A stretch of DNA of 64,000 nt. Source: Lachnospiraceae bacterium. Lineage in GTDB: Bacteria > Bacillota > Clostridia > Lachnospirales > Lachnospiraceae. The stretch covers positions 1-64,000 of the forward strand of contig JAGAQJ010000006.1 of the NCBI GenBank assembly GCA_017622845.1, written 5' to 3'. Both the position numbers and the translations under genes were made by a program. The notes beneath the pieces are model-generated. The model was not told the DNA's origin, ran no database searches, and saw only the letters and a program-made list of their open reading frames with translations. Below, piece after piece: positions 1-8,347 of this stretch. Numbering within the stretch: the first letter of the stretch is position 1; each line of letters begins with the position of its first letter.

Positions 1-13
1 CTGCCGCCCTTCT

Positions 14-297
14 GTGTACTGACAACTGTTCCATTTTATGGTTTCACTGAACAGAAAATGGCAGATAGTATCCCGTAGACTGCCCGGTGAAGAATGGTGA
101 TATTTTCTTATACGATGATAAATACACAGGAGTAAATTTGCATGGAGGCAAATTTAGGCGAGACGGAGGCATGGACGCCGACTCGAGTCGGCTCCGTCCT
201 CATTAGAAAGTCTTCCTCATCGTATTAGGAAATTCCCATTCGGAATCCATGGCAGCCGGAGGGATACTATCTGCCGTTTTCGTCCGGTTGTCAATAT
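14..297. repeat. Large imperfect inverted-repeat element, strongly folded
   Basis: The two ends are mutually complementary: GAAAATGGCAGATAGTATCCC-like sequence around 55-76 pairs with GGGATACTATCTGCCGTTTTC around 261-281 (one mismatch), and outer arms near 14-24 and 285-295 share TGACAAC/GTTGTCA. TACGATGA near 112-119 pairs with TCATCGTA near 217-224. Inside lie an AAATTTGC/GCAAATTT hairpin and a perfect 16-bp palindrome (177-192, centre CTCGAG) flanked by GACGGAG and CTCCGTC. The outer left end contains GTGTACTGACA, the same string that begins the terminal inverted repeat of the element at 46857-47022. No reading frame is convincing. It is either a MITE-like element or a structured RNA; the fold is seen, the nature is inferred. 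Confidence 0.6.
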
Positions 298-345
298 CTG
301 AAAGGCTGAACTATTACACTTTGTCAGGAATTTACTGTCAAAACC

Positions 346-374
346 TTGCAAAATACTTGTCAAGTGTGTAAGAT
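346..374 (+). promoter_or_regulatory. Candidate sigma-A promoter upstream of the first gene
   Basis: TTGCAA (346-351), a 17-bp spacer and TAAGAT (369-374). It would give a leader of about 260 nt containing the 393-528 repeat before the aminotransferase at 638. Both hexamers are imperfect, so this is a moderate call. Confidence 0.35.
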
Positions 375-392
375 AAAATGGTATTGACCGTT

Positions 393-528
393 GTAACAGT
401 TCAGCCCAGAGGTTTGCACTTGCTGCAAACCTCGTGAGAAAACGTCGCGGCTGAAGGACTCAAGGCACCACGAAGTGGCTCTGCATGCCTTGAGTCCGGT
501 AACAGGAAGCCGAAGGCTGAACTGTTAC
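393..528. repeat. Dispersed hairpin repeat (copy A) bounded by 14-bp inverted repeats
   Basis: GTAACAGTTCAGCC (393-406) and its exact complement GGCTGAACTGTTAC (515-528) bound the element. Inside are a hairpin AGGTTTGC/GCAAACCT (about 410-432) and a longer one, GGACTCAAGGCA paired with TGCCTTGAGTCC, with CCACGAAGTGG nested in it (about 457-498). The same two-hairpin plan recurs near 4279, 24398 and 46769. A further GGCTGAACTATTAC lies at 304-317. The element is non-coding and lies in the leader of the first gene. Confidence 0.65.
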
Positions 529-637
529 TGACAGTTACAACAAGGAAGCCGTAAGACAGAACTGTTATGTGCAGATATCCAATCTGCTGCGTAGTGCCGT
601 GTATTTTGGCGCGCAGGCAGTATTAAAGGAGGATTCT

Positions 638-1768
638 ATGATTAATTTTAACGTACCGCCGTACACAGGGCGGGAACTCGAATATATAAAGCAGGCTGTC
701 GAGAATCAGAAAATATGCGGAGACGGTCCTTTCACGAAAAAGTGCAGCGAATGGATTGAGCAGCAGACAGGCACGAAGAAATGCCTGCTGACCCCTTCCT
801 GCACACATGCCACAGAGCTTGCGGCATTTCTTGCAGGGATTCAGGAAGGCGATGAGGTCATCATGCCGGCGTTTACCTTTGTGTCTACTGCAAACGCTTT
901 TGTCTTAAGAGGAGCGAAGGCGGTGTTTGTCGATATCAGACCTGATACGATGAACATTGATGAAAAGAAGATAGAAGCTGCCATCACTCCGCGGACAAAG
1001 GCGATTGCTCCGGTGCATTATGCGGGAGTCGGCTGTGAGATGGATGAGATTATGGCGATTGCAAGAAAGCATAAGCTTTTTGTGATTGAGGATGCCGCAC
1101 AGGGAATCATGGCTTCTTATAAGGGACAGGCACTTGGCGCAATCGGTGATTTCGGCTGCTTTTCCTTCCATGAAACAAAGAACCTCAGCATGGGGGAGGG
1201 AGGCGCACTCCTGATTCAGGATGAGAAATACATTGAGGAAGCTGAGATTATCCGGGAGAAGGGAACAAACCGCTCGAAATTCTATCGCGGACAAATTGAC
1301 AAGTACACATGGGTGAACTATGGTTCCTCTTATCTGCCAAGTGATATGAATGCTGCTTATCTGTGGGCGCAGCTTGAGCTTGCAGAAGAAATCACGCAGG
1401 CAAGACTTGCCAGATGGGAGCAGTACAATACACTGCTGCAGCCGCTAAAGGACAGAGGAATCCTTGAGCTTCCGACGATACCGGAGGGCTGCGTGCACAA
1501 TGCGCATATGTATTATGCCAAAGCAAAGGATATTGAGGAGCGGACAAGGCTTCTGGATTTCCTTAAGGAAAACGGAGTATGGTCCGTATTCCACTATATT
1601 CCGCTTCACACAGCCCCGGCAGGAGAAAAATTCGGCGTATTTTATGGAGAAGATGTCTATACGACAAAGGAAAGTGAAAGACTGTTCAGACTTCCGATGT
1701 ATTACAGCTTAAAGGAGTCTGATGTTGATTATATTGCAGATAAGGTGAAGGAGTTCTATCACGTATGA
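638..1768 (+). CDS. wecE: dTDP-4-amino-4,6-dideoxygalactose transaminase (WecE/RffA family)
   Basis: This is a PLP-dependent DegT/DnrJ/EryC1/StrS aminotransferase of 376 aa, expected to convert dTDP-4-keto-6-deoxyglucose to dTDP-4-amino-4,6-dideoxygalactose in the cytoplasm. From memory of E. coli WecE the resemblance is close along the whole length: CGDGPFTKKC, LLTPSCT, MPAFTFVSTANAFVLRGAK, VDIRPDTMNID, VHYAGVGCEMD, and SFHETKN carrying the PLP lysine (K181). The ATG at 638 is chosen because AAAGGAGG lies seven bases upstream and it starts where WecE starts; the frame is open 23 codons further upstream without a good ribosome site. It overlaps the next gene by ATGA. The GNAT protein at 3707 could acetylate the product, as WecD does. 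The dTDP-sugar supply genes are not in the window. Confidence 0.88.
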   Translation: MINFNVPPYTGRELEYIKQAVENQKICGDGPFTKKCSEWIEQQTGTKKCLLTPSCTHATELAAFLAGIQEGDEVIMPAFTFVSTANAFVLRGAKAVFVDIRPDTMNIDEKKIEAAITPRTKAIAPVHYAGVGCEMDEIMAIARKHKLFVIEDAAQGIMASYKGQALGAIGDFGCFSFHETKNLSMGEGGALLIQDEKYIEEAEIIREKGTNRSKFYRGQIDKYTWVNYGSSYLPSDMNAAYLWAQLELAEEITQARLARWEQYNTLLQPLKDRGILELPTIPEGCVHNAHMYYAKAKDIEERTRLLDFLKENGVWSVFHYIPLHTAPAGEKFGVFYGEDVYTTKESERLFRLPMYYSLKESDVDYIADKVKEFYHV

Positions 1769-3654
1769 TGGATGACCGCACAGAGAGAAAAGCATACAAA
1801 GTGTGCGGTGCGGCAGCCCTCACACTTTTGCTTGTGCTGTTTTTGGCAGTTGAGTATGATTACTATTATGATTTGAATGACGATACCATGATAAAGGACA
1901 TCTTATCAGGAGCCTATACCGGTACGCCAAGCGGCTACTGCATTCAGATGCTGTATCCTTTAGCATGGGTTATTGCGCTTTTTTACAGAGCCATTCCGGC
2001 AGTTCCGTGGTATGGCTTGTTTTTGTGTCTGTGTCAGTTCGGCGTCTTTGCATTGATAACACTGCGGCTGCTTTGTATCATGCGCAGCAGAGGGACAAAA
2101 CTGATGGCGCTTGTTGCTGTAGGAAGCTTAGTGCCCGGCTTGTTTTTGAGAGAGCTTGTCATCCTCCAATACAGTGTTACGTCGGGAATCTGTATGACAG
2201 GAGCCGTATTTCTCTTTCTGACGACGCCGCAGACACAGAGGGCGTCCGTATTTCTCAAAAGAAATCTCGTACCGCTGATGCTGGTCGTGTTATCCTTTCT
2301 GATTCGAACGGAAGTCTGCCTGATGCTGATGCCTTTTCTGCTGCTTGCAGGAATGGTGAAATGGTGCGCTGAGGAGAAATTTTTTACCGGAACAAATATG
2401 AAAAAATACCTGACGCTTATCGCTACGGCATTTCTCTTCATGACAGCCGTGTATTCTATAGATACCGTAGCATACCAGGGAAGTGATTGGAGGAGCTTTC
2501 GCGCTTTTTTTGATGCAAGGACGAAGCTCTATGATTTTTACGGGCTGCCGCAATACGAGGAGCATCAGGCGTTTTATGAGTCCATAGGCTTGTCAAAGGA
2601 GTCCTATACGCTTCTTGAGAATTACAATTTCGCGTTGGACGAATCGATTGATACATGGAGTCTGGAGGCAATTGTTGATTATCAGGAGCAGCTTGCAGCA
2701 GAAGGAAAGGGGTTAAATAATACCTTTGGATTTGTCAGCAAAAACAGTGCGGCAGAGGCAGTATGGTGTTATAAGAATCAGCTTGTGTCGGATATGAAAG
2801 CCATAAAAGGTGTTTTTATAAATGGGATTTCTTCCGGAACGCTTGTCCGCCTTGCAGTGATGGCGGCATATCTTTTGTATGCAGGACTTTGTATTGTGCC
2901 TGCAAGGGGTAAGATGCGCGCCCGGGCAGTTATGAAGATAGTATGCCTTATGATTATCCGGGGGATATTGTGGCTGTATCTGTATATGGTGGACAGGGTG
3001 CTTGACAGAGTGACAGTGCCGCTGCTTATGATGGAGCTGACGATGCTTGCAGGATTTATGATATGCGATGTGCAGAGTCTTCCGCTTTATGAGGAGGGTG
3101 CTTGTAAAGAAAAAGGCAGAAAAGTCCGTATCATGGCAGCAGCGTTGTATTTGCTGTGCATAGCCGGCGCGCTGGCAGGATTCCATGCAAATATGCGTAC
3201 AGTACAGGCAGAGTATGACAGCAGAGCGGCAGCCGATGCAAATTGGAATCGTTTGATGGATTATTGCAGAGAAAATGGAAATAATTATTATGTAATTGAT
3301 GTATATTCCTCCACTTCCTATCAAGGTGCCCCTTATTCTGAAAAAATATTTCAACATGTGGATAACTCCTTCAAAAATTTTGATATTTGTGGAGGGTGGG
3401 CAGCAAAAAGTCCGCTTGCAAGGCAGAAATTAGCACGCTGCGGCTTTAAGGACATTCAGAGTGCGCTTGTCAGCACACAAGGGAAAAAATCCGCTAAGGC
3501 TTATTTTGCCGCAAATACAGGAAAAGATTTGGAATGGCTCGTGCAATACTATCAAAAGCGCGGCATTTTAATAGAGCCGGAACGGGTGGAGCAGACCGCA
3601 GTATTTGATATTTATGCGCTGACACCCCGGACAAAGAGTAACGGGAATCCGTAA
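1765..3654 (+). CDS. Large polytopic membrane protein, GT-C-like, unknown function
   Basis: 629 aa with roughly ten hydrophobic segments: one at about residues 12-29, a run between 60 and 250, and another between 350 and 480. A hydrophilic, probably extracytoplasmic C-terminal domain of about 140 residues follows. An acidic cluster YDLNDDTM just after the first membrane segment is where GT-C glycosyltransferases keep their catalytic Asp/Glu, so a polyprenyl-phosphate-sugar-dependent transferase is a reasonable guess, but I do not recognise a named family. It begins inside the stop codon of wecE (ATGA), so the two are translationally coupled. The stop is followed at once by a degenerate copy of the GGCTGAACTGTTAC motif (3655-3668). 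Confidence 0.6.
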   Translation: MMDDRTERKAYKVCGAAALTLLLVLFLAVEYDYYYDLNDDTMIKDILSGAYTGTPSGYCIQMLYPLAWVIALFYRAIPAVPWYGLFLCLCQFGVFALITLRLLCIMRSRGTKLMALVAVGSLVPGLFLRELVILQYSVTSGICMTGAVFLFLTTPQTQRASVFLKRNLVPLMLVVLSFLIRTEVCLMLMPFLLLAGMVKWCAEEKFFTGTNMKKYLTLIATAFLFMTAVYSIDTVAYQGSDWRSFRAFFDARTKLYDFYGLPQYEEHQAFYESIGLSKESYTLLENYNFALDESIDTWSLEAIVDYQEQLAAEGKGLNNTFGFVSKNSAAEAVWCYKNQLVSDMKAIKGVFINGISSGTLVRLAVMAAYLLYAGLCIVPARGKMRARAVMKIVCLMIIRGILWLYLYMVDRVLDRVTVPLLMMELTMLAGFMICDVQSLPLYEEGACKEKGRKVRIMAAALYLLCIAGALAGFHANMRTVQAEYDSRAAADANWNRLMDYCRENGNNYYVIDVYSSTSYQGAPYSEKIFQHVDNSFKNFDICGGWAAKSPLARQKLARCGFKDIQSALVSTQGKKSAKAYFAANTGKDLEWLVQYYQKRGILIEPERVEQTAVFDIYALTPRTKSNGNP

Positions 3655-3668
3655 GCCTGAGCTGTTAC
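3655..3668 (+). repeat. Degenerate GGCTGAACTGTTAC motif
   Basis: GCCTGAGCTGTTAC differs from the recurring 14-mer at two positions and lies directly after the stop codon of the membrane protein. Confidence 0.4.
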
Positions 3669-3706
3669 GACAAAGAAGCAATAACGATGAAATAGGGGAG
3701 GTTTCT

Positions 3707-4246
3707 ATGAGACCGATGAGCAACGATATTATCAAGGGACAGCAGATTTATCTAAGACCGATTACCGCGCAGGACACGGAGCTTGTCGTACAGTGGCGCA
3801 ACAGTGCATCGGTGGTGGAGAATTTTATATACAGAAAGCCAATCAGCGCCAAGGAGCATATGGAATGGTTTGAAAATAAGGTTTTGAAGGGACTGGTACA
3901 CCAGTTTATCATATGCCGCAGAGAAGACGGCATGCCGCTTGGCTCTGTTTATCTTCAGAATTTTGAGGAGGAGCATAGCAAGGCTGAGGAGGGGATTTTC
4001 CTCGGTGGAGAGCAGGCGCATGGAAAAGGAATCGGAACAGAAGCGGCAAAACTGATGCTGGACTATGCGTTTGGAGAGCTTGGACTGCATAAGGTTTCTG
4101 CAAGAGTCTTAGCGTACAATAAAGCGAGCATACGCATGCATGAGAAGGCAGGCTATGTGCAGGAGGCATATTTTAGGCAGGAGCTTTTTCTGAACGGAAA
4201 ATATGAAGATTTAATCTTTCTCGGAGCAATCAATCAGGTTGCGTAA
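3707..4246 (+). CDS. GNAT N-acetyltransferase (RimJ/RimL-like), possible amino-sugar acetylase
   Basis: 179 aa, the usual size of a single GNAT domain. The acetyl-CoA pyrophosphate loop reads AHGKGIGTEAA (about residues 103-113), followed by LGLHKVSARVLAYNKASIRMHEKAGY, the standard RimJ/RimL-type tail. GGGGAGG stands a few bases before the ATG. RimJ/RimL-like GNATs in glycan loci include PseH, which acetylates a UDP-linked 4-amino sugar. Given the aminotransferase two genes upstream, acetylation of a nucleotide 4-amino-4,6-dideoxyhexose is the best guess. The sequence does not exclude acetylation of a protein or other amine. Confidence 0.7.
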   Translation: MRPMSNDIIKGQQIYLRPITAQDTELVVQWRNSASVVENFIYRKPISAKEHMEWFENKVLKGLVHQFIICRREDGMPLGSVYLQNFEEEHSKAEEGIFLGGEQAHGKGIGTEAAKLMLDYAFGELGLHKVSARVLAYNKASIRMHEKAGYVQEAYFRQELFLNGKYEDLIFLGAINQVA

Positions 4247-4254
4247 CAGGAAAG

Positions 4255-4390
4255 CCAAATTGTTCAGTACAGCACTGCGCACATGCTGCGGAGTGCGTGA
4301 GAATGCGTAAATTGCATTTGGCATCAAGTCACCAGGAAGTGGTTTTGCATGACTTGAGGACGTAATTATGAGGGTACTGAATCGTTACAG
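4255..4390. repeat. Dispersed hairpin repeat (copy B)
   Basis: Positions 4279-4365 match 46769-46856 at all but about eight to ten positions, including GGAGTGCGTGAGAATGCGTA and the CCACGAAGTGG-like hairpin (here CCAGGAAGTGG). The ends TTGTTCAGTAC (4260-4270) and GTACTGAA (4374-4381) are inverted repeats. It occupies nearly the whole gap between the GNAT gene and the next glycosyltransferase and contains no gene. Confidence 0.7.
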
Positions 4391-4417
4391 TCAGAAAGTT
4401 GAAAGGGATAGGGAACG

Positions 4418-5380
4418 ATGAGTAAAGTAAGCTTTGTTATCCCCTGCTACAGAAGTGAAAGAACACTCAAAGGGGTCGTGGCGGAAATAAGAAATACCAT
4501 GCAGACACTTCCGGAATATGAGTACGATATCTTTCTGGTGAATGACTGTTCGCCGGATAATACATTTGAAGTGATTGCATCGCTTTGTGAAAAATATGAC
4601 AATATTTCAGGAATCAGTCTTGCAAAAAATTTTGGACAGCACGCGGCATTAATGGCAGGACTGCGCAGGTCTGACGGTGATATTGTCGTATGTCTTGACG
4701 ATGATGGGCAGACGCCGGCTGACGAGGTGGGGAAGCTGCTTGAGGAGATTCATAACGGAAGCGATGTGGTCTATGCAAGCTATGAGCGCAAAAAGCACAG
4801 CGCATTTCGTAATTTCGGAACATGGATGAACGACCTTATGACGAGAGCCATGCTCGGAAAACCCAAAGAGCTTCATATTACAAGTTACTTTGCAGCAAAG
4901 AGATTTGTTGTGGACAGCATGCTTGAGTACGAGAACAGCTATCCTTATATTATCGGTCTTGTGCTCCGCGCAACCAGAAATATCACCAATGTTCCTGTCA
5001 GGCACAGGAGCCGTGAGGTAGGAACTTCCGGCTATACTATGAAAAAGCTGCTGGGGCTGTGGTTTAACGGTTTTACGGCATTTTCCATACTGCCGCTGCG
5101 CGTTGCTACAGTAACAGGTGTTGTTTTTGCAGGGGCAGGATTTCTTTATGGTATCTATACAATTATCAAAAAGCTGATAAATCCTGCAGTGCCGCTCGGA
5201 TTCAGCTCTCTGATGGCAGCCATTGTCTTTATCGGCGGCATGCTTATGATTATGCTTGGACTGATTGGAGAATATATCGGAAGAATTTATATCAGCATTA
5301 ATAATTCCCCGCAATATGTAATCCGTGAGGAAATCGGGGCAGCCAAAGCTGCTGAAAAGGAAGAAGGAAGCGAAGGCTGA
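4418..5380 (+). CDS. Polyprenyl-phosphate glycosyltransferase, GT2 (GtrB/ArnC/DPM1-like)
   Basis: 320 aa. The N-terminal GT2 domain shows VIPCYRSE, a VNDCSPDNT nucleotide-binding motif and the metal-binding LDDDGQTP (about residues 92-99). Two C-terminal transmembrane helices (about 230-260 and 268-295) end in LGLIGEYIGRIY, the hallmark of GtrB-type enzymes. These make undecaprenyl-phosphate-linked single sugars at the inner membrane face as donors for GT-C enzymes, and several GT-C-like proteins are encoded nearby. AAAGGGATAGGGA precedes the ATG. The last codons and the stop are shared with a copy of the GGCTGAAC motif (5375-5388), so the repeat supplies the stop codon. Confidence 0.85.
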   Translation: MSKVSFVIPCYRSERTLKGVVAEIRNTMQTLPEYEYDIFLVNDCSPDNTFEVIASLCEKYDNISGISLAKNFGQHAALMAGLRRSDGDIVVCLDDDGQTPADEVGKLLEEIHNGSDVVYASYERKKHSAFRNFGTWMNDLMTRAMLGKPKELHITSYFAAKRFVVDSMLEYENSYPYIIGLVLRATRNITNVPVRHRSREVGTSGYTMKKLLGLWFNGFTAFSILPLRVATVTGVVFAGAGFLYGIYTIIKKLINPAVPLGFSSLMAAIVFIGGMLMIMLGLIGEYIGRIYISINNSPQYVIREEIGAAKAAEKEEGSEG

Positions 5381-5388
5381 ACGGTTCA
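5375..5388 (+). repeat. GGCTGAACTGTTAC motif copy overlapping a stop codon
   Basis: GGCTGAACGGTTCA; the TGA at 5378-5380 is the stop of the GT2 gene. Confidence 0.4.
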
Positions 5389-5392
5389 TTAC

Positions 5393-5421
5393 TTGTATTC
5401 ATATATAGATTGTGCTATACT
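5393..5421 (+). promoter_or_regulatory. Candidate extended -10 promoter before the polymerase/ligase gene
   Basis: TTGTAT (5393-5398), 17-bp spacer, TATACT (5416-5421) preceded by TGC, which gives an extended -10. It would produce a leader of about 150 nt with a GCATGC-rich palindromic stretch near 5470-5491. Confidence 0.6.
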
Positions 5422-5581
5422 CTAAACGCGTATATTGAGGCAGCTTGAGGACAATGCATACTGTATACATGCATGCAGCATAGCGCATGCGTGGTTTTCA
5501 TAGCGTTGCGGGCAGTCCTGATTACAAATGGATTGAGCAGTTCTTTTTTATAGAAATAACGGGAAAGGGCAGGTTATTGGA

Positions 5582-8257
5582 TTGTATTTTTTTAGACAGA
5601 TCAGGCAAAATCGAGTGATTGCATATATCGGTGATGTGATGGCCTGCATATTTTCTGACAGTGAGCAAGCAAGAAGGTGTGCGAAAAGAAACGCTGTGAT
5701 TCAGATTTTGGCGGCAACGGCTGCTTTTGTGCTGCTGGTGCGCATATATCCGATGGGCATGGTACAAAGCCATACTATTTCAAAGCAGCAGGCATTTGAT
5801 GTGTCTGCAAGGGACGAGCTGACAGGCGATGTGTTTACCTCTAAGGATAAAAAGCTGCAGACCGTTTATTTTGAAAAAGAACACATCTATCAGATAAAAT
5901 TGTATTTACAATGCACGGTTGAAGGCGATGCACAGCGGATATTGTTCCGCCTGTATGATGACGCCTTCTCCTGTATTTATGAGGAGGATATTGACAGTAA
6001 ACAGATAGAAAAAAGGGGCTTCCTTGCCGCAACGCCGGATATTGATGTGGAGACCGGAAAACCATATTATTATGAAATTCTGATACCAGAGGACAGTCAG
6101 GCGGTTTATATGCTTCCGATTGCGGACAGAGGTGCATTGGCGCAGACGGAAAACAGCACGCTCTACATTGATGGAATTATCAATGATGAGGTTAGTTTGA
6201 TTGCAGATTTTGACTATTCCAGGCCGCTTTCGATAGCAGGCATTTTTGCATATGATATTTTGATATTGGCGTCAGCAGGCCTGATTTATCTTTTTTTGGC
6301 GATTCTGATATGGGAGTATGACCATCGTCTGTCACAGTATTCTGCGGCGCTCGTCAAATATCTGAAAATAGGCACAGGTGCGGCAAGTATTGCGTCAGCA
6401 GTTGTGTTATTTGTCTATTCTGTAATACTCAATAAATTCGGCGGAGAATTATGGGACAGGCTGTTTTTTGCAGCAGGAATTATTGTATCACAGCTCTGGA
6501 TACTCGGTGCATTGCGGTCTGCCGGGAGGTCAGTAAGTTCCAAGAAGCAGTTCTCATTGTCGGCAGGAAGTAAGATTTGCCTTGTGTGGAGAAATTACAT
6601 ACAGACAGTGAGCTTTGGACTGCTGTTTTATGCATTGTGTCAGTATGTCAATGCAGACAGAAACTTTTATCATTACACCAATACCCGTTGGATGCTGATT
6701 TTTCTGGCTATTGCATTTCTTATGAATTATAACGAAAAACAGTTTGTAAATAAGTTCAGTGCAGTATGGCTTGTACTTGGCGCTGCAGGGTCTGTGCTTT
6801 ATTGCAGTACAGCAGAGGGAGATGACAATGCAGTACTCCTTGCCCGGCTTACATGTGGCGTTGTTGTGGCATGGGGACTTTTGATCGGAAACATCATTCT
6901 TTATCAGCTTCGATATCAGCGCTTGGACATTGCAGCAGTCAGGCAGAACATTCAGCAGAATAAGCAGCGGACTGTGTATATTGGATTGTGGCTTCTGTTC
7001 TGTATCTTAATGTATGTTTACCGATATGAAAAGGTGTGGGTTTTTACGGCGACGCTGCCGTTTACTGCCATGTTTTTTACCAAAAATACAATCGCTTTTA
7101 AAAGCAGGTTCCTTAAGAATTTTACCAACGGAATCCTCCTGAGCTTTGCAATGGTGATAGTATTTTGTCTGGCACACAGACCGCATCATTACTGGATGCT
7201 CTACAGATATGGCGGTATTTTTCACACGGTTGCCTGCACCGGCATGTATCTCGCCGTTGTGCTTGGCGCGGCGCTTGCAAAGCTGTATGGTAAGCTCAAG
7301 AATAAAAAGCAGATATTTTTCAGCTGTTACCTTGAATATTTTGCAGCGGCATGTGCGACAGGGTTTATTTTGCTTACCATGTCAAGAACGGCGATGCTTA
7401 CAACCGTTGTGACGGTTCTTGCGATTGTCCTGCTGACAGCTGTTACATTTCATAAAGATATCAGACGGATTGTGTCGGAGCTTGGAATCCTTGCAGGCGT
7501 GTGCCTGCTTAGCTTTCCGATGATATTTACGGCAGTCAGAATGGTGCCGGCTGTTGTCAATGATCCGGTACGCTATGATATTGAATTTCAGGACAGCAGC
7601 TTTATGATTTATGAAGGGGACCCGATTGATTCGGACAAATATATGACTGTCGGGCGCTTTTTTGCTACATTTTTTGGGAGATTTCAGACACAGGAAGAGG
7701 AGCAGGCGGCGGACGCGAGGCTTGCAGTACAGGAAAAAGGTCTGCTTGCTTATGCAGGCTATGACTTTGCCGGGATTGATATGAGGACGATTGAGGGTGA
7801 AAATGAAGGAGCGCCGGAGGATACGGAGGAAGACTCTGATATTTCTAATGGCAGATTTGCGATTTTTCAGGCGTACCTCAAGGCGAGCGGATTAAAGGGA
7901 CACCCGAAGATGGGACCGGAAAAAGAAGATGGAGAGGAGTATCCCCATGCACATAATTCCTATTTGCAGATAGCGTATAATTTTGGTATGATAGCAGGAG
8001 GAATCTTTCTCATTTTATGTGGAATGACTTTATGGAGGGCAATCAGGCTTTATATGGAGAACAGCGCCAGATACAGTATCTTTCTCGTGCCGTTTGCACT
8101 GGTTGTTGTATTCGGATTTGTAAGCCTTACGGAATGGGCGTTTCATCCATGCATCCCTGCCGGATTCAGCTTTATGCTGATGCAGGCGCTCATCATGCAC
8201 ACGGGCACCGAGAAGAAGAATGTCAGCAGAGCTGACGGGTGCCCGGCGCGCAAGTAG
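5582..8257 (+). CDS. O-antigen polymerase/ligase family membrane protein (Wzy/WaaL-like)
   Basis: 891 aa, much longer than ordinary Wzy. There is one membrane segment near residues 41-60, then about 150 hydrophilic residues that look like a small extracytoplasmic beta domain (65-210). About a dozen membrane helices run from 215 to 650. A large external loop (about 665-780) ends in HAHNSYLQIAYNFG, the motif of the Wzy_C/O-antigen ligase family, and final helices follow. It would polymerise lipid-linked repeat units or transfer glycan to an acceptor on the outer face of the membrane. The start is TTG at 5582 with GAAAGGGCAGG upstream; an ATG at 5639 is an alternative. The promoter at 5393 fits independent transcription. 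Confidence 0.7.
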   Translation: MYFFRQIRQNRVIAYIGDVMACIFSDSEQARRCAKRNAVIQILAATAAFVLLVRIYPMGMVQSHTISKQQAFDVSARDELTGDVFTSKDKKLQTVYFEKEHIYQIKLYLQCTVEGDAQRILFRLYDDAFSCIYEEDIDSKQIEKRGFLAATPDIDVETGKPYYYEILIPEDSQAVYMLPIADRGALAQTENSTLYIDGIINDEVSLIADFDYSRPLSIAGIFAYDILILASAGLIYLFLAILIWEYDHRLSQYSAALVKYLKIGTGAASIASAVVLFVYSVILNKFGGELWDRLFFAAGIIVSQLWILGALRSAGRSVSSKKQFSLSAGSKICLVWRNYIQTVSFGLLFYALCQYVNADRNFYHYTNTRWMLIFLAIAFLMNYNEKQFVNKFSAVWLVLGAAGSVLYCSTAEGDDNAVLLARLTCGVVVAWGLLIGNIILYQLRYQRLDIAAVRQNIQQNKQRTVYIGLWLLFCILMYVYRYEKVWVFTATLPFTAMFFTKNTIAFKSRFLKNFTNGILLSFAMVIVFCLAHRPHHYWMLYRYGGIFHTVACTGMYLAVVLGAALAKLYGKLKNKKQIFFSCYLEYFAAACATGFILLTMSRTAMLTTVVTVLAIVLLTAVTFHKDIRRIVSELGILAGVCLLSFPMIFTAVRMVPAVVNDPVRYDIEFQDSSFMIYEGDPIDSDKYMTVGRFFATFFGRFQTQEEEQAADARLAVQEKGLLAYAGYDFAGIDMRTIEGENEGAPEDTEEDSDISNGRFAIFQAYLKASGLKGHPKMGPEKEDGEEYPHAHNSYLQIAYNFGMIAGGIFLILCGMTLWRAIRLYMENSARYSIFLVPFALVVVFGFVSLTEWAFHPCIPAGFSFMLMQALIMHTGTEKKNVSRADGCPARK

Positions 8258-8301
8258 AGGAGAAGGACGCTCCCCTGCTTGATTGCACACGGGCACCGAG
8301 A
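8197..8301 (+). repeat. 17-bp direct repeat pair across a gene end
   Basis: GCACACGGGCACCGAGA occurs at 8197-8213, inside the end of the membrane-protein gene, and again at 8285-8301 after its stop. GCACACGGGCA recurs at 18534-18544. Between the copies, GTCAGC/GCTGAC and GGTGCCCG/CGGGCACC can form hairpins. Confidence 0.5.
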
Positions 8302-8347
8302 GGAAGCCGAATCTCTAAATTTCACACAGGAAGGCGGGAGTGATATT

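Noticed and set aside
2713-3357. 214-codon minus-strand open frame
   Set aside because: It lies wholly inside the membrane-protein gene at 1765, is rich in Cys/His/Ile/Arg in the manner of antisense frames, and has no ribosome site.
4649-5389. 246-codon minus-strand open frame
   Set aside because: It is antisense to a clear GtrB-like GT2 gene with intact motifs, and its composition is typical of a shadow frame.
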